Part shown: positions 6,051 through 13,985 of the stretch, piece by piece | How the letters are laid out: each line of letters starts with the position of its first letter | Position numbering within the stretch: position 1 is the first letter of the stretch | NCBI RefSeq assembly: GCF_003477995.1 | Contig: NZ_QUEM01000043.1 | Coordinates: forward strand, 1-21,558 | Direction: 5' to 3' | DNA: 21,558 bases | Origin: Bacteroides sp. OF04-15BH | Lineage (GTDB): Bacteria > Bacteroidota > Bacteroidia > Bacteroidales > Bacteroidaceae | Made by a program: the position numbers and the translations under genes | Notes under the pieces: generated by a model | Database searches by the model: none | Seen by the model: only the letters and a program-made list of their open reading frames with translations | Told to the model about the DNA's origin: nothing

Positions 6051-8072
6051 ATGAAAAGAATACAGTATGTTTGCCTTTCCTGCTGTCTGGCCGGTATGGG
6101 CGCTTTGATGTTGCCTTCGTGCTCGGACGATGCACCGGGTGAATATGTAAAACCGTGGGATGGAGCCGCCGATATGAACACATCGGTGGCGGCCGGAAAT
6201 GATTTTTATCGTTACGCCAACGGCGGATGGCTGGCCCGCACTTCGCTGCCGCAGGGCTGGCAAGAGTGGGGACCCTGGCAGATTACGGAAAATGATGCGG
6301 ATGGAAAACTGCGCATGATGTATCAGAGCAGTACGAATGAACTCATTCAGAAATATACGTTGATGGCACAGGACAAACTGAACCGTGCCGAGCGAAGCGC
6401 GGATGCCTTGCGCTCCCTGCTTACGGAGATTCAGCGTGTTACGACGCGCGACCGTCTGATGTCGGCCATCGCTTCCATGCAGAAGGCGGGTTACAGTCCG
6501 TTCTTTGAGATCGGTGTCACTCCGCATGAGTTCAACAGCAGAGTGTTTTTGCCGATTCTGAAGGTGACTTCCACTTATTTCGATGCCAGCCGCTATCAGG
6601 ATGCCGCCTTCAAGGCTGCCTATCGCCAGTTGTTGGGAGAGACTTTCTCGGGCCTGTTTACGGAGACTTCGCTGGCGGATGCCCTGAAGATGGCTGATGA
6701 TGCTCTGGCGGTGCAGGCTTTGTTGCAGACTGCCTACACAGAAGCACAGAGCAGCAGAGCACAGGAAAATACCCGGGCTACGGAGAGCAGTTCGATTCTG
6801 AATCTGCTTTCTCAATGCGGTATCAGCACAACGTGTGTCTACGATCCTGCCACAAACATTGATGTGGCCAATGATTTGATTGTGAACGGTGACCTGGATC
6901 AGCTGAAGAATTATCTGGCTATTTATCTGGTGGAGCAAAACGCTTATCAGGTGGGACTGGACATTCAGCAGAAATGGCTGGACTTTGAGCTGAATTATCA
7001 GACGGGCAGCATTTTCTATGATCACCACAAGCAGTATGATGTCAACACGGCCAACGCGGAGGATGCCTGGAGTTGTCTGAACCGTTTTGTTCCGGAATTT
7101 GTCGGCCGTCAGTATGCTCAGAAATATACGACCACAGGCAAGCGCAGCAAAATAGAGAGTATCTCTTCTGATTTGCGCAATGCCTTCAAGGAGCGTCTGC
7201 GCGACAGTGTGGATTGGATGGGCGAGGAAACACGCAACACGGCTCTGGAGAAACTGGATGCCGTGACCTGCCTGCTGTTGCAACCGGCTTCCTGGCCCAA
7301 GAGCACGGAGGTACAGATCAATGCCGACAATTATTGTGCGGCTACCAATCAGTTGCGCAAGTTGTGTTACGACAATAAGCTGGCCTTGTTCGGCACTCAG
7401 ATTGCCGACCGCCGCTGGGAATATGCTCTCCACACTTATCCGCTCTTCCGTCCGGCATGTGCTTATGAGCCGCGTATGAATGCGCTGATTGTGACCGCTG
7501 CCTTTGCCGGCGAGGAGTTCCTGGATGAGCAGGATGCTGCGGCACGTCTGTATGGCGGGGCCGGATTCCGCATGGCGCACGAACTGGTGCACGGCTTTGA
7601 TGCCGAAGGTTCGCTGTATAATCAGACCGGCGCACAGGCCGACTGGTGGAAGGTGTCCGACCGTTCGGCTTTCAATAGCCGCAGACAGGAACTGGCCGGC
7701 CGTTATAGTCTGTTGGAACTGTTGCCGGGAACGATGACCAACGGAGCGCTGGTGGCCGATGAGGCTGTTGCCGATCTGGGCGGACTGCAGATTGCGGCTC
7801 AGGCCTTTGAGAAGGACTTGAGCCGGCGCGGTGTTCCGGACCAGAACCGCAAACAGGAACGGCAGAATTTCTTCGTTTCCTTTGCGCAGACTCTGGCCAA
7901 GGTGACCACAGATGACTATAAGGCCGCTTACTACAGCACTTCGCCGCTGGCTTTTGACGAAGTCCGTGTGCAGGGCACAGTGCCGGCTGTCTATCGCTGG
8001 TATCACACCTTCGATGTGAAGGCCGTCAACCGCATGTATCTGGCTCCAGCCAAGCGTACACGTTTGTGGTAA
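6051..8072 (+). CDS. M13-family zinc metallopeptidase, predicted surface lipoprotein
   Basis: Neprilysin/PepO-like endopeptidase of 673 residues, normal for M13. Zinc ligands are His510 and His514 in HELVH and Glu571 in the ExxAD motif EAVAD (571-575); Glu511 is the catalytic base. The substrate-binding Asn-Ala motif is kept as N477-A478, but the usual following tyrosines are replaced (NALI). The C-terminus ends in the family's Trp. The ATG at 6051 is preferred over one at 5997, because it begins a lipoprotein signal (MKRIQYVCL...) ending in the lipobox LPSC. The Cys is followed by SDD, which matches the lipoprotein export signal described for Bacteroidetes (SDDDD/SDDFE type). That predicts an outer-surface location. 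It is probably cotranscribed with the coiled-coil gene. Peptide substrates are unknown. Confidence 0.93.
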   Translation: MKRIQYVCLSCCLAGMGALMLPSCSDDAPGEYVKPWDGAADMNTSVAAGNDFYRYANGGWLARTSLPQGWQEWGPWQITENDADGKLRMMYQSSTNELIQKYTLMAQDKLNRAERSADALRSLLTEIQRVTTRDRLMSAIASMQKAGYSPFFEIGVTPHEFNSRVFLPILKVTSTYFDASRYQDAAFKAAYRQLLGETFSGLFTETSLADALKMADDALAVQALLQTAYTEAQSSRAQENTRATESSSILNLLSQCGISTTCVYDPATNIDVANDLIVNGDLDQLKNYLAIYLVEQNAYQVGLDIQQKWLDFELNYQTGSIFYDHHKQYDVNTANAEDAWSCLNRFVPEFVGRQYAQKYTTTGKRSKIESISSDLRNAFKERLRDSVDWMGEETRNTALEKLDAVTCLLLQPASWPKSTEVQINADNYCAATNQLRKLCYDNKLALFGTQIADRRWEYALHTYPLFRPACAYEPRMNALIVTAAFAGEEFLDEQDAAARLYGGAGFRMAHELVHGFDAEGSLYNQTGAQADWWKVSDRSAFNSRRQELAGRYSLLELLPGTMTNGALVADEAVADLGGLQIAAQAFEKDLSRRGVPDQNRKQERQNFFVSFAQTLAKVTTDDYKAAYYSTSPLAFDEVRVQGTVPAVYRWYHTFDVKAVNRMYLAPAKRTRLW

Positions 8073-8147
8073 GTATAACGAATGTAACGCCGGTTAAATT
8101 ATTTCTAAAAATCGGTGCGATGAGAAACGATATCCAAAAATATGTTC

Positions 8148-8155
8148 TAACTTTA
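8148..8155 (+). promoter_or_regulatory. Possible promoter -7 box of lutABC
   Basis: TAACTTTA is one mismatch from TAnnTTTG and lies 33-40 bp before the lutA start codons. It is the best candidate between the M13 gene and lutA; no -33 element is clear. Confidence 0.4.
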
Positions 8156-8187
8156 GTGTGTACTAATCGTTAAAACAACACAGAACA

Positions 8188-8943
8188 ATGGGTATCATGG
8201 ACAAAAAGATAGGGTTGTTTATCCCCTGTTATATCAATGCGGTATATCCCGAAGTGGGCGTAGCTTCCTATAAGCTGCTCAAGAGCCTGGGGCTCGATGT
8301 GGATTATCCGCTGGATCAGACTTGTTGCGGACAGCCAATGGCGAATGCCGGTTTTGAAAACGAATCGGTCAAGCTGGCTGTCCGCTTCGACAGTCTTTTT
8401 GAAAAGTACGATTATATTGTAGGTCCTTCGGCCAGTTGTGTCGTCTTCGTACGCGACAATTACGGACGCTTGCTGAAGGAAGAAAAACACCGTTGCCAGA
8501 GTGAAGGCAAAATCTACGATATTTGTGAATTCATCCACGATGTGGTGAAGCCTACCTCCCTGAAGGCTTCTTTCCCGCACAAGGTAAGCATACAGAACAG
8601 CTGCCACGGGGTGCGCCTGATGCATCTTTCGGCACCTTCCGAATTGAATATCCCTTATTATAACAAACTGCGCGACCTGCTTTCGCTGGTTCAGGGCATA
8701 GAGATTGTAGAGCCTGAACGGCCGGACGAGTGTTGCGGCTTCGGCGGTATGTTCGGAGTGGAGGAGCATGCCGTTTCGGGACAGATGGGACGCGACAAGA
8801 TCCGTCGTCACATGGAAACAGGGGCGGAATATATTGTCGGGGCAGACAGTTCGTGTCTGATGCACCAGAACGGTATCATCGCGCGCGACAAGTTGCCTAT
8901 CAAAACCAAACATATTGTGGAAATCTTAGCATCAGGACTATGA
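8188..8943 (+). CDS. lutA: Lactate utilization protein A, Fe-S oxidoreductase subunit
   Basis: LutA/YkgE family, the subunit with two cysteine-rich CCG domains in the LutABC L-lactate dehydrogenase complex, which oxidises lactate to pyruvate. The 251-residue protein has both domains. The first contains Cys14, Cys46-Cys47-Gly48 and Cys84. The second contains Cys139 (NSCH), Cys182-Cys183-Gly184 (ECCGFGG) and Cys223 (SSC). These residues are those expected to bind the iron-sulfur centre. Two ATGs, at 8188 and 8197, are both possible starts; the second gives MDKKIGLFIPCY. The stop overlaps the lutB start as ATGA, so translation is likely coupled. No lactate permease gene lies beside the operon. 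Confidence 0.93.
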   Translation: MGIMDKKIGLFIPCYINAVYPEVGVASYKLLKSLGLDVDYPLDQTCCGQPMANAGFENESVKLAVRFDSLFEKYDYIVGPSASCVVFVRDNYGRLLKEEKHRCQSEGKIYDICEFIHDVVKPTSLKASFPHKVSIQNSCHGVRLMHLSAPSELNIPYYNKLRDLLSLVQGIEIVEPERPDECCGFGGMFGVEEHAVSGQMGRDKIRRHMETGAEYIVGADSSCLMHQNGIIARDKLPIKTKHIVEILASGL

Positions 8944-10310
8944 GTACAAAGCATTCAGAAGCAGCAGAGCGGTTTCAGAAGAACAAGAGTCTGGCCGCAT
9001 GGCACGATGAAACCTTGTGGATGGTGCGTGCCAAGAGAGACAAGATAAGCCGTCAACTGCCGGAGTGGGAAGAACTGCGCCAGATGGCTCACGATATAAA
9101 GATGTATAGCAACAGTCATCTAGACGAACTGCTTACGGAGTTTGAACGGAATGCTACGGCCAACGGAGCGGTGGTGCACTGGGCAAAGGATGCCGAGGAG
9201 TATTGTCAGATGGTGCACCAGATTCTGAACGACCACGGAGTGCATCATTTCATCAAGAGTAAGTCGATGCTGGCCGAGGAGTGCGGACTCAACGAGTATC
9301 TGGAGGAAAAAGGTATTGAGGTGGTGGAGAGTGACCTGGGCGAGCGCATCCTGCAACTGATGCACAAGAAGCCGAGTCATATTGTTTTGCCGGCCATTCA
9401 CATCAAGAAGGAAGAAATCGGAGAGCTGTTTGTTCGTGAGATGGGTACGGAACCGGGAAACAACGACCAGACTTATCTGACGCATGCGGCCCGCAAGAAT
9501 CTGCGTCATAAGTTTATCGAGGCCGAAGCGGCCATGACGGGAGCCAACTTTGCCGTAGCGTCAACGGGCGAGTGTGTGGTTTGCACGAACGAAGGTAACG
9601 CGGACATGGGAACTTCACAACCCAAATTGCAGATCACGGCATTCGGACTGGAGAAGATTGTGCCGGACCGTGAGGCTCTGGGTGTATTCACCCGATTGCT
9701 CGCGCGTTCAGGTACGGGTCAGCCGATCACCACATATACCTCGCACTATCGCAAGCCGCGTCCGGGTGGTGAGCTGCATATCATCATTGTAGACAACGGG
9801 CGGAGCGAGATTCTGGCAGACCGGGATCATGTGCAGACGCTGAACTGCCTGCGCTGCGGTGCCTGCATGAACACCTGTCCGGTGTACCGTCGAAGCGGAG
9901 GTTACTCCTATACCTATTTCATTCCGGGTCCCATCGGTATCAATCTGGGCATGTTGAAAGCGCCTCAGGTGTACTACGACAATGTATCAGCTTGCTCGCT
10001 GTGTCATTCCTGCCAGAACGTTTGTCCGGCCAAGGTGGATCTGGCCGATCAGATTTACAACTGGCGTCAGCGGTTACAACAGTATGGAGTGGCCAGCAGG
10101 TCCAAGAAGTTCATGTCCGACGGTATGAAGCAGCTGATGGAGCATCCGGCTCTGTTCAATGCGGCGCTGGGTGTGGCACCTCTGGCAAATCATCTGCCGC
10201 GCTTCATGATGTATAACGGACTGAATGATTGGGGTAAGGAGCATGATATGCCTCGCTTTGCACAAGAGAGTTTTAACGAAATGTGGAAGAAAAACAAAAT
10301 ACAGAAATGA
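8940..10310 (+). CDS. lutB: Lactate utilization protein B, 4Fe-4S subunit
   Basis: LutB/YkgF family, 456 residues. It has an N-terminal LUD domain (about 50-290, with GTGQPITTYTS-type segments) followed by a ferredoxin-like domain with two CxxCxxCxxxC clusters: Cys303/306/309/313 and Cys352/355/358/362. It passes electrons from lactate oxidation within the LutABC complex. The start is ATG 8940, overlapping the lutA TGA by ATGA and giving MSTKHSEAAERF, which fits the family. The frame stays open upstream to 8730, but that part lies inside lutA and is not used. The stop overlaps lutC in the same way. Confidence 0.95.
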   Translation: MSTKHSEAAERFQKNKSLAAWHDETLWMVRAKRDKISRQLPEWEELRQMAHDIKMYSNSHLDELLTEFERNATANGAVVHWAKDAEEYCQMVHQILNDHGVHHFIKSKSMLAEECGLNEYLEEKGIEVVESDLGERILQLMHKKPSHIVLPAIHIKKEEIGELFVREMGTEPGNNDQTYLTHAARKNLRHKFIEAEAAMTGANFAVASTGECVVCTNEGNADMGTSQPKLQITAFGLEKIVPDREALGVFTRLLARSGTGQPITTYTSHYRKPRPGGELHIIIVDNGRSEILADRDHVQTLNCLRCGACMNTCPVYRRSGGYSYTYFIPGPIGINLGMLKAPQVYYDNVSACSLCHSCQNVCPAKVDLADQIYNWRQRLQQYGVASRSKKFMSDGMKQLMEHPALFNAALGVAPLANHLPRFMMYNGLNDWGKEHDMPRFAQESFNEMWKKNKIQK

Positions 10311-10921
10311 GCAGCAGGGACACGATTCTGGCAAATATCCGGAAGAATACGCAGACAAAATATGAGAAACCCGATTATCGGAGCATAGAAGAGCATGCCA
10401 TCCGCTATCCGAACCTGATCGGGCAGTTTACCGAGGTGATGAAGCAGATGGGCGGTCAGGCTGTGCTGCTTCAGGAAGGGGATGATTTGAACGCGTTGAT
10501 TCGCAGTCTTTATCCCGAGGCAAAACGGATTGCTTCTACAGTTGCGGAGGTGGATACAGCCTTTGGCAAACAGACGGTGGACTGCGGCGCTTTTCATCCT
10601 GACACCGTGGCTGCTCCGGGAGATCTCGACGGCACAGACCTGGCCATCGTTCAGGGCCGTTTAGGTGTATGTGAGAATGGAGCGGTCTGGATGGAGCAGG
10701 AGGTGGAACAGCGTGCGGTGTATTTCATTGCCGAGGCGTTGGTGATTCTGCTGGACCGCAAGGCGTTGAAGAACAACATGCACGAGGCTTATCTGCTGAT
10801 TGATACCGGAAGGTATGGCTTCGGAGTCTTTATTTCCGGCCCGTCGAAGACTGCCGATATTGAGCAGGCACTGGTGATGGGAGCACACGGAGCGCGGAGT
10901 GTTACCGTGATTCTGGTATAA
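10307..10921 (+). CDS. lutC: Lactate utilization protein C, LUD domain
   Basis: LutC/YkgG family, 204 residues, the smallest LutABC subunit. The LUD-domain core is visible as DLAIVQGRLGVCENGAVW (111-128) and the C-terminal GYGFGVFISGPSKTADIEQ-like segment (about 169-187), typical of the family. ATG 10307 overlaps the lutB stop (ATGA). An upstream in-frame ATG at 10283 would put 27 nt more inside lutB and is less likely. It is the last gene of the operon, followed by a 20-bp-stem terminator. Its exact catalytic role in the complex is not well defined. Confidence 0.93.
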   Translation: MSSRDTILANIRKNTQTKYEKPDYRSIEEHAIRYPNLIGQFTEVMKQMGGQAVLLQEGDDLNALIRSLYPEAKRIASTVAEVDTAFGKQTVDCGAFHPDTVAAPGDLDGTDLAIVQGRLGVCENGAVWMEQEVEQRAVYFIAEALVILLDRKALKNNMHEAYLLIDTGRYGFGVFISGPSKTADIEQALVMGAHGARSVTVILV

Positions 10922-10963
10922 AGCGCAGTTGTTGCGATCCGAAAAAGTAATTCTCTAATTCAT

Positions 10964-11028
10964 AAAACCGAACAAGGAAGTTACGGCCCGTGTGGCATAA
11001 CTTCCTTGTTCGGTTTTATTACTTTTTT
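10964..11028 (+). terminator. lutABC terminator with 20-bp perfect stem
   Basis: The arms 10964-10983 and 10998-11017 are perfectly complementary over 20 bp, with a 14-nt loop. The stem begins with four A and ends with four T, followed by a six-T run at 11023-11028. It can act in both directions. Confidence 0.93.
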
Positions 11029-11071
11029 CAGACGATAAAAAAGAGGATCAGAAGCATTTGTTCATTTTATC

Positions 11072-11126
11072 AAAAAAGAGCCGTATCATACTCTGAAAGT
11101 TGAGTAATGATACGACTCCTGTTTTT
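11072..11126 (-). terminator. purT terminator, bidirectional hairpin
   Basis: The arms 11078-11093 and 11102-11118 pair over most of their length (GAG..CGTATCAT..CTC) around an 8-nt loop. The hairpin is flanked by a six-A run on the left, which is a T-run on the minus strand, and by a six-T run on the right. It lies just beyond the purT stop. Confidence 0.88.
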
Positions 11127-11140
11127 TAAAAAGATTCGGT

Positions 11141-12316
11141 TTATTCGCCGTCGGTTACATGAACACCGGCTGCCAGTCCCTTACACTTGGTGCGCAGGGC
11201 ATCCAGATCGCTGCCCACTTTATCCCAGCAGACAACCACACCCATGCGGCGGCCTACATGCGCTTCGGGTTTGCCGAAGATGCGCAGATAAGTATTGGTA
11301 GCGGCGCATACCTGTTCCATTCCGGTGTATTCCGGTTTCTTGCTTTCCACTTCAGAAAGGATTACGGCGCTGGCACCGATACGCTCCTGAGTGATTTCCG
11401 GAATAGGAAGACCGAGGACGGCGCGGCAGTGCAACTCGAACTCAGAAAGGTTCTGGGTGCCTGAGAGGGTAACCATACCGGTGTCGTGAGGACGCGGACT
11501 CAACTCAGAGAAGATAACGCCTTCCTTATGGCTCAGGAAGAATTCTACACCCCAAAGACCGGCACCGCCCAAAGCACGGGTGATCTTTTCGGCCATATCC
11601 TGTGCGTCTTTCAGCATCTCCGGAGTGATGGCTGCCGGCTGGAAGCTTTCACGATAGTCGCCACCCTTCTGTACGTGGCCGATCGGCTGACAGAACAGGG
11701 TAGGACCGTTCTTCTGAGTGACGGTAAGCAGAGTGATCTCGCTGTCAAACGGAATGAACTGCTCTACGATCACTTCCTTCAGGTCGCCACGGGCACCCTG
11801 GCAGGCGCAATCCCAGGCTTTGGCCAGTTCGTCGGCGCTGTCCACCTTGCTCTGACCGTGACCGGAAGAGCTCATCAGCGGCTTGATGATACATGGGAAA
11901 CCGATTTCGGCTGCGGCTGTGCACAGTTCTTCATAATTGTTGGCATAGCGGTAGTTGGCCGTTTTCAGTCCCAACTCAGTATGAGCCAGTTCGCGGATTT
12001 CCTTACGGTTCATGGTGTAGTTCACCGCCTTGGCGCTTGGCACTACCTGAATGCCCATTTTCTCTGCATCGTACAGCACTTCGGTGCGGATAGACTCGAT
12101 TTCCGGTACGATGATGTCCGGCTGGTGCTTGCGGATGGCAGCCATCAAGGCTTCGCCGTCGAGCATACTAAACACCTCACACTCGTCGGCCACCTGCATG
12201 GCCGGTGCGTTCCGGTAAGCATCGCAAGCGATGACATACTGTCCCTTGCGTTTGCAGGCAATGACAAACTCCTTGCCCAGTTCTCCGGATCCCAATAAAA
12301 GAATTTTCTTAACCAT
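11141..12316 (-). CDS. purT: Formate-dependent phosphoribosylglycinamide formyltransferase 2
   Basis: PurT, an ATP-grasp enzyme that formylates GAR with formate and ATP in de novo purine synthesis, replacing the folate-dependent PurN step. Its 391 residues match E. coli PurT (392) closely, apart from a shorter N-terminus. [10 protein letters not shown] (7-16), the ATP-grasp loop MSSSGHGQS (148-156), [18 protein letters not shown] (210-227) and [14 protein letters not shown] (270-283) are visible. In E. coli the loop reads SSSGKGQ; here the lysine is His153. The ATG at 12316 is clear. The upstream DUF4301 gene ends 34 bp before it with no terminator, so the two are probably cotranscribed. Confidence 0.96.
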   Translation of the reverse strand: MVKKILLLGSGELGKEFVIACKRKGQYVIACDAYRNAPAMQVADECEVFSMLDGEALMAAIRKHQPDIIVPEIESIRTEVLYDAEKMGIQVVPSAKAVNYTMNRKEIRELAHTELGLKTANYRYANNYEELCTAAAEIGFPCIIKPLMSSSGHGQSKVDSADELAKAWDCACQGARGDLKEVIVEQFIPFDSEITLLTVTQKNGPTLFCQPIGHVQKGGDYRESFQPAAITPEMLKDAQDMAEKITRALGGAGLWGVEFFLSHKEGVIFSELSPRPHDTGMVTLSGTQNLSEFELHCRAVLGLPIPEITQERIGASAVILSEVESKKPEYTGMEQVCAATNTYLRIFGKPEAHVGRRMGVVVCWDKVGSDLDALRTKCKGLAAGVHVTDGE

Positions 12317-12350
12317 ATCTTTTGTTTCTGCTAAATTTCAGATTGATTGA

Positions 12351-13868
12351 TTACTGATGCTGCTCGCGCAACAGGTCGTTTACGGTCTTCACCGGATTGA
12401 ATGTTGAGAGCGGTACTTCTACGAAAACAGTGTTCCAGTCGCTCATGGCACCGTTCCACAGTCCCGGCAACTCCAGAGCCTTGAGCTCCTTGCCGTTCTT
12501 GCTCTTTTCAGAGATGAAGCCTGTGTTGTGATCTACATACTGAGTCAGGTCAAAGGCCTCGCCCTTATAGTTCTTGATGGCACAAACCAAGTCCACCGGA
12601 TTGAAGTGAGTTCCGTTTTCGAACATCTTCACATAATCCGGATTCTTCTTGTCAATCTGGCTGCTTTCCAGAATCTGCAGAGAAACGGTGCCGTCGGCGT
12701 TGTAGGCCAGGAACGGACCGCCGCCCGGTTCGCCTTCGTTCTTAACCACACCGCAGATACGCATCGGACGGTTCAGCTTCTTGCGCAGGTAAATCACCAG
12801 TTCGGCATCTTCCAGATCCTTGATGTCTTCCTTGCGGCAGCACAACTTCTGTTGCAGGAAGCGGATAATCTCCTCCAGATCGGCATGGGTGTAGACACCG
12901 GTATCGAGTTTGCGAAGATAAGCAAAGGCCTTTTCCTGCAAAGATACCAGCAGACCGGCAATCACTTCCTTATATTTCACGGTGTCTCCCTTCAGACGGT
13001 CGGGCACCACATTATCAATATTCTTGATGAACACGATATCCGAATCCAGATCGTTCAGGTTCTCGATCAGCGCACCGTGACCACCCGGACGGAACAGAAT
13101 CTCGCCGTTTACACGGAACGGCTCGTTCTCCTTGGTTGCGGCAACCGTGTCGGTAGACGGTTTCTGAATAGAGAATTCCACCTGATATTTGGTCTGGAAT
13201 TCCTGCTCATAGACCGGTGCTTTCTCTGCCACCAACGCACGGAACAGCTCCAGATGATCCGGGCTGACGGTGAAGTGCACATGGCTCTCGCCGTTGGCCG
13301 AAGCATAGAGGGCTGCTTCTACCAGATGCTCTTCGGCCGGAGTGCGTGCTCCTTTGTCATATTTATGAAACAGCAACAGGCCTTTCGGCAACTGGCCGTA
13401 GTTCATACCTTCGGCTTTCAGCAGGTTTGCTACAACAGCTTTGTAAGCACCTTCCTGCACCAGAGTGTCGAGCTCCTTGCCCTGATTCTGGAGGCATACC
13501 TCGTTCAGACGGGCATAAAAAGCAAACTTATGGATCTCATCGAAAAATTTCTTCTCAAAATTAGTCTGAGGCTGGTCGTAATCCGCTTCCAGGAATTCAA
13601 AGAGATTCTTGAACATGCGGCTGGCTGCGCCCGAAGCCGGCACAAATTTGGTGATGCGGTGGGCGTTCTGCTGATAAGCGTGCCACTGTTCGATATGCTG
13701 GTTGCACTGATCTTCGTCCAAACGCAGGATGCCGCCGTTTTCAACGGATGCCGCATTCTTCAGTTTCAGAAAAGGGAAACCGGTTTCAAACTTCTTGAGC
13801 TGCTGCTCTACCTGAGCTTCTGAAATACCCTTTTTCCGGAGTACTTCTTTATCTTCTGTTGTTAGCAT
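12351..13868 (-). CDS. DUF4301 protein, possible sugar-nucleotidyltransferase-like
   Basis: 505 residues, recognised as the Bacteroidetes DUF4301 family, with no established function. Several motifs lie in the order seen in UDP-sugar/UDP-HexNAc pyrophosphorylases: KFVPASGAASRMFK (74-87), like the N-terminal nucleotide loop; LPKGLL (160-165); FRPGGHGALIENLN (259-272), like PxGxGG.Y.AL; IKNIDNVVPD (281-290), like the vDN metal-site strand; and ICGVVKNEGEPGGGPF (371-386), like the VGVVxxxxG segment. I infer a GT-A-fold nucleotidyltransferase, but this is by eye and the substrate is unknown. There is no signal peptide or membrane segment. It is first in a probable unit with purT and is divergent from relA. 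Confidence 0.85.
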   Translation of the reverse strand: MLTTEDKEVLRKKGISEAQVEQQLKKFETGFPFLKLKNAASVENGGILRLDEDQCNQHIEQWHAYQQNAHRITKFVPASGAASRMFKNLFEFLEADYDQPQTNFEKKFFDEIHKFAFYARLNEVCLQNQGKELDTLVQEGAYKAVVANLLKAEGMNYGQLPKGLLLFHKYDKGARTPAEEHLVEAALYASANGESHVHFTVSPDHLELFRALVAEKAPVYEQEFQTKYQVEFSIQKPSTDTVAATKENEPFRVNGEILFRPGGHGALIENLNDLDSDIVFIKNIDNVVPDRLKGDTVKYKEVIAGLLVSLQEKAFAYLRKLDTGVYTHADLEEIIRFLQQKLCCRKEDIKDLEDAELVIYLRKKLNRPMRICGVVKNEGEPGGGPFLAYNADGTVSLQILESSQIDKKNPDYVKMFENGTHFNPVDLVCAIKNYKGEAFDLTQYVDHNTGFISEKSKNGKELKALELPGLWNGAMSDWNTVFVEVPLSTFNPVKTVNDLLREQHQ

Positions 13869-13906
13869 AAACGGATGATTTTAGATTGATACATCAATTT
13901 CATCTT

Positions 13907-13914
13907 CAAATATA
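13907..13914 (-). promoter_or_regulatory. DUF4301-purT promoter -7 box
   Basis: The minus strand reads TATATTTG, an exact TAnnTTTG match, 38 bp before the ATG at 13868. It is divergent from the relA box, whose start is 43 bp away. No -33 element is clear. Confidence 0.6.
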
Positions 13915-13957
13915 CGAAAAATAAAGGAGAGAATGAGCAATTATTTCCGAAAATTTG

Positions 13958-13965
13958 TAACTTTG
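13958..13965 (+). promoter_or_regulatory. relA promoter -7 box
   Basis: TAACTTTG matches TAnnTTTG and lies 20 bp before the ATG at 13986. The predicted 5' leader is therefore very short (about 12-15 nt). Confidence 0.65.
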
Positions 13966-13985
13966 AGAAAAAATACGAAGAGCCT

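Noticed and set aside
5970..8006. 678-codon antisense frame over the M13 gene
   Set aside because: The sense strand encodes a clear metallopeptidase with HExxH and ExxAD; the antisense has no recognisable features.
8073..8187. Terminator for the coiled-coil/M13 unit before lutA
   Set aside because: I found no stable hairpin with a T-run here; read-through into lutABC or Rho-dependent termination remains open.
12528..13823. 431-codon plus-strand frame opposite DUF4301
   Set aside because: The minus strand carries the conserved family sequence, start and promoter; the plus frame is a codon-usage shadow.
13869..13985. Possible small gene or riboswitch between DUF4301 and relA
   Set aside because: The 117-bp gap is filled by two divergent promoter boxes, and leaders are too short for a structured aptamer.
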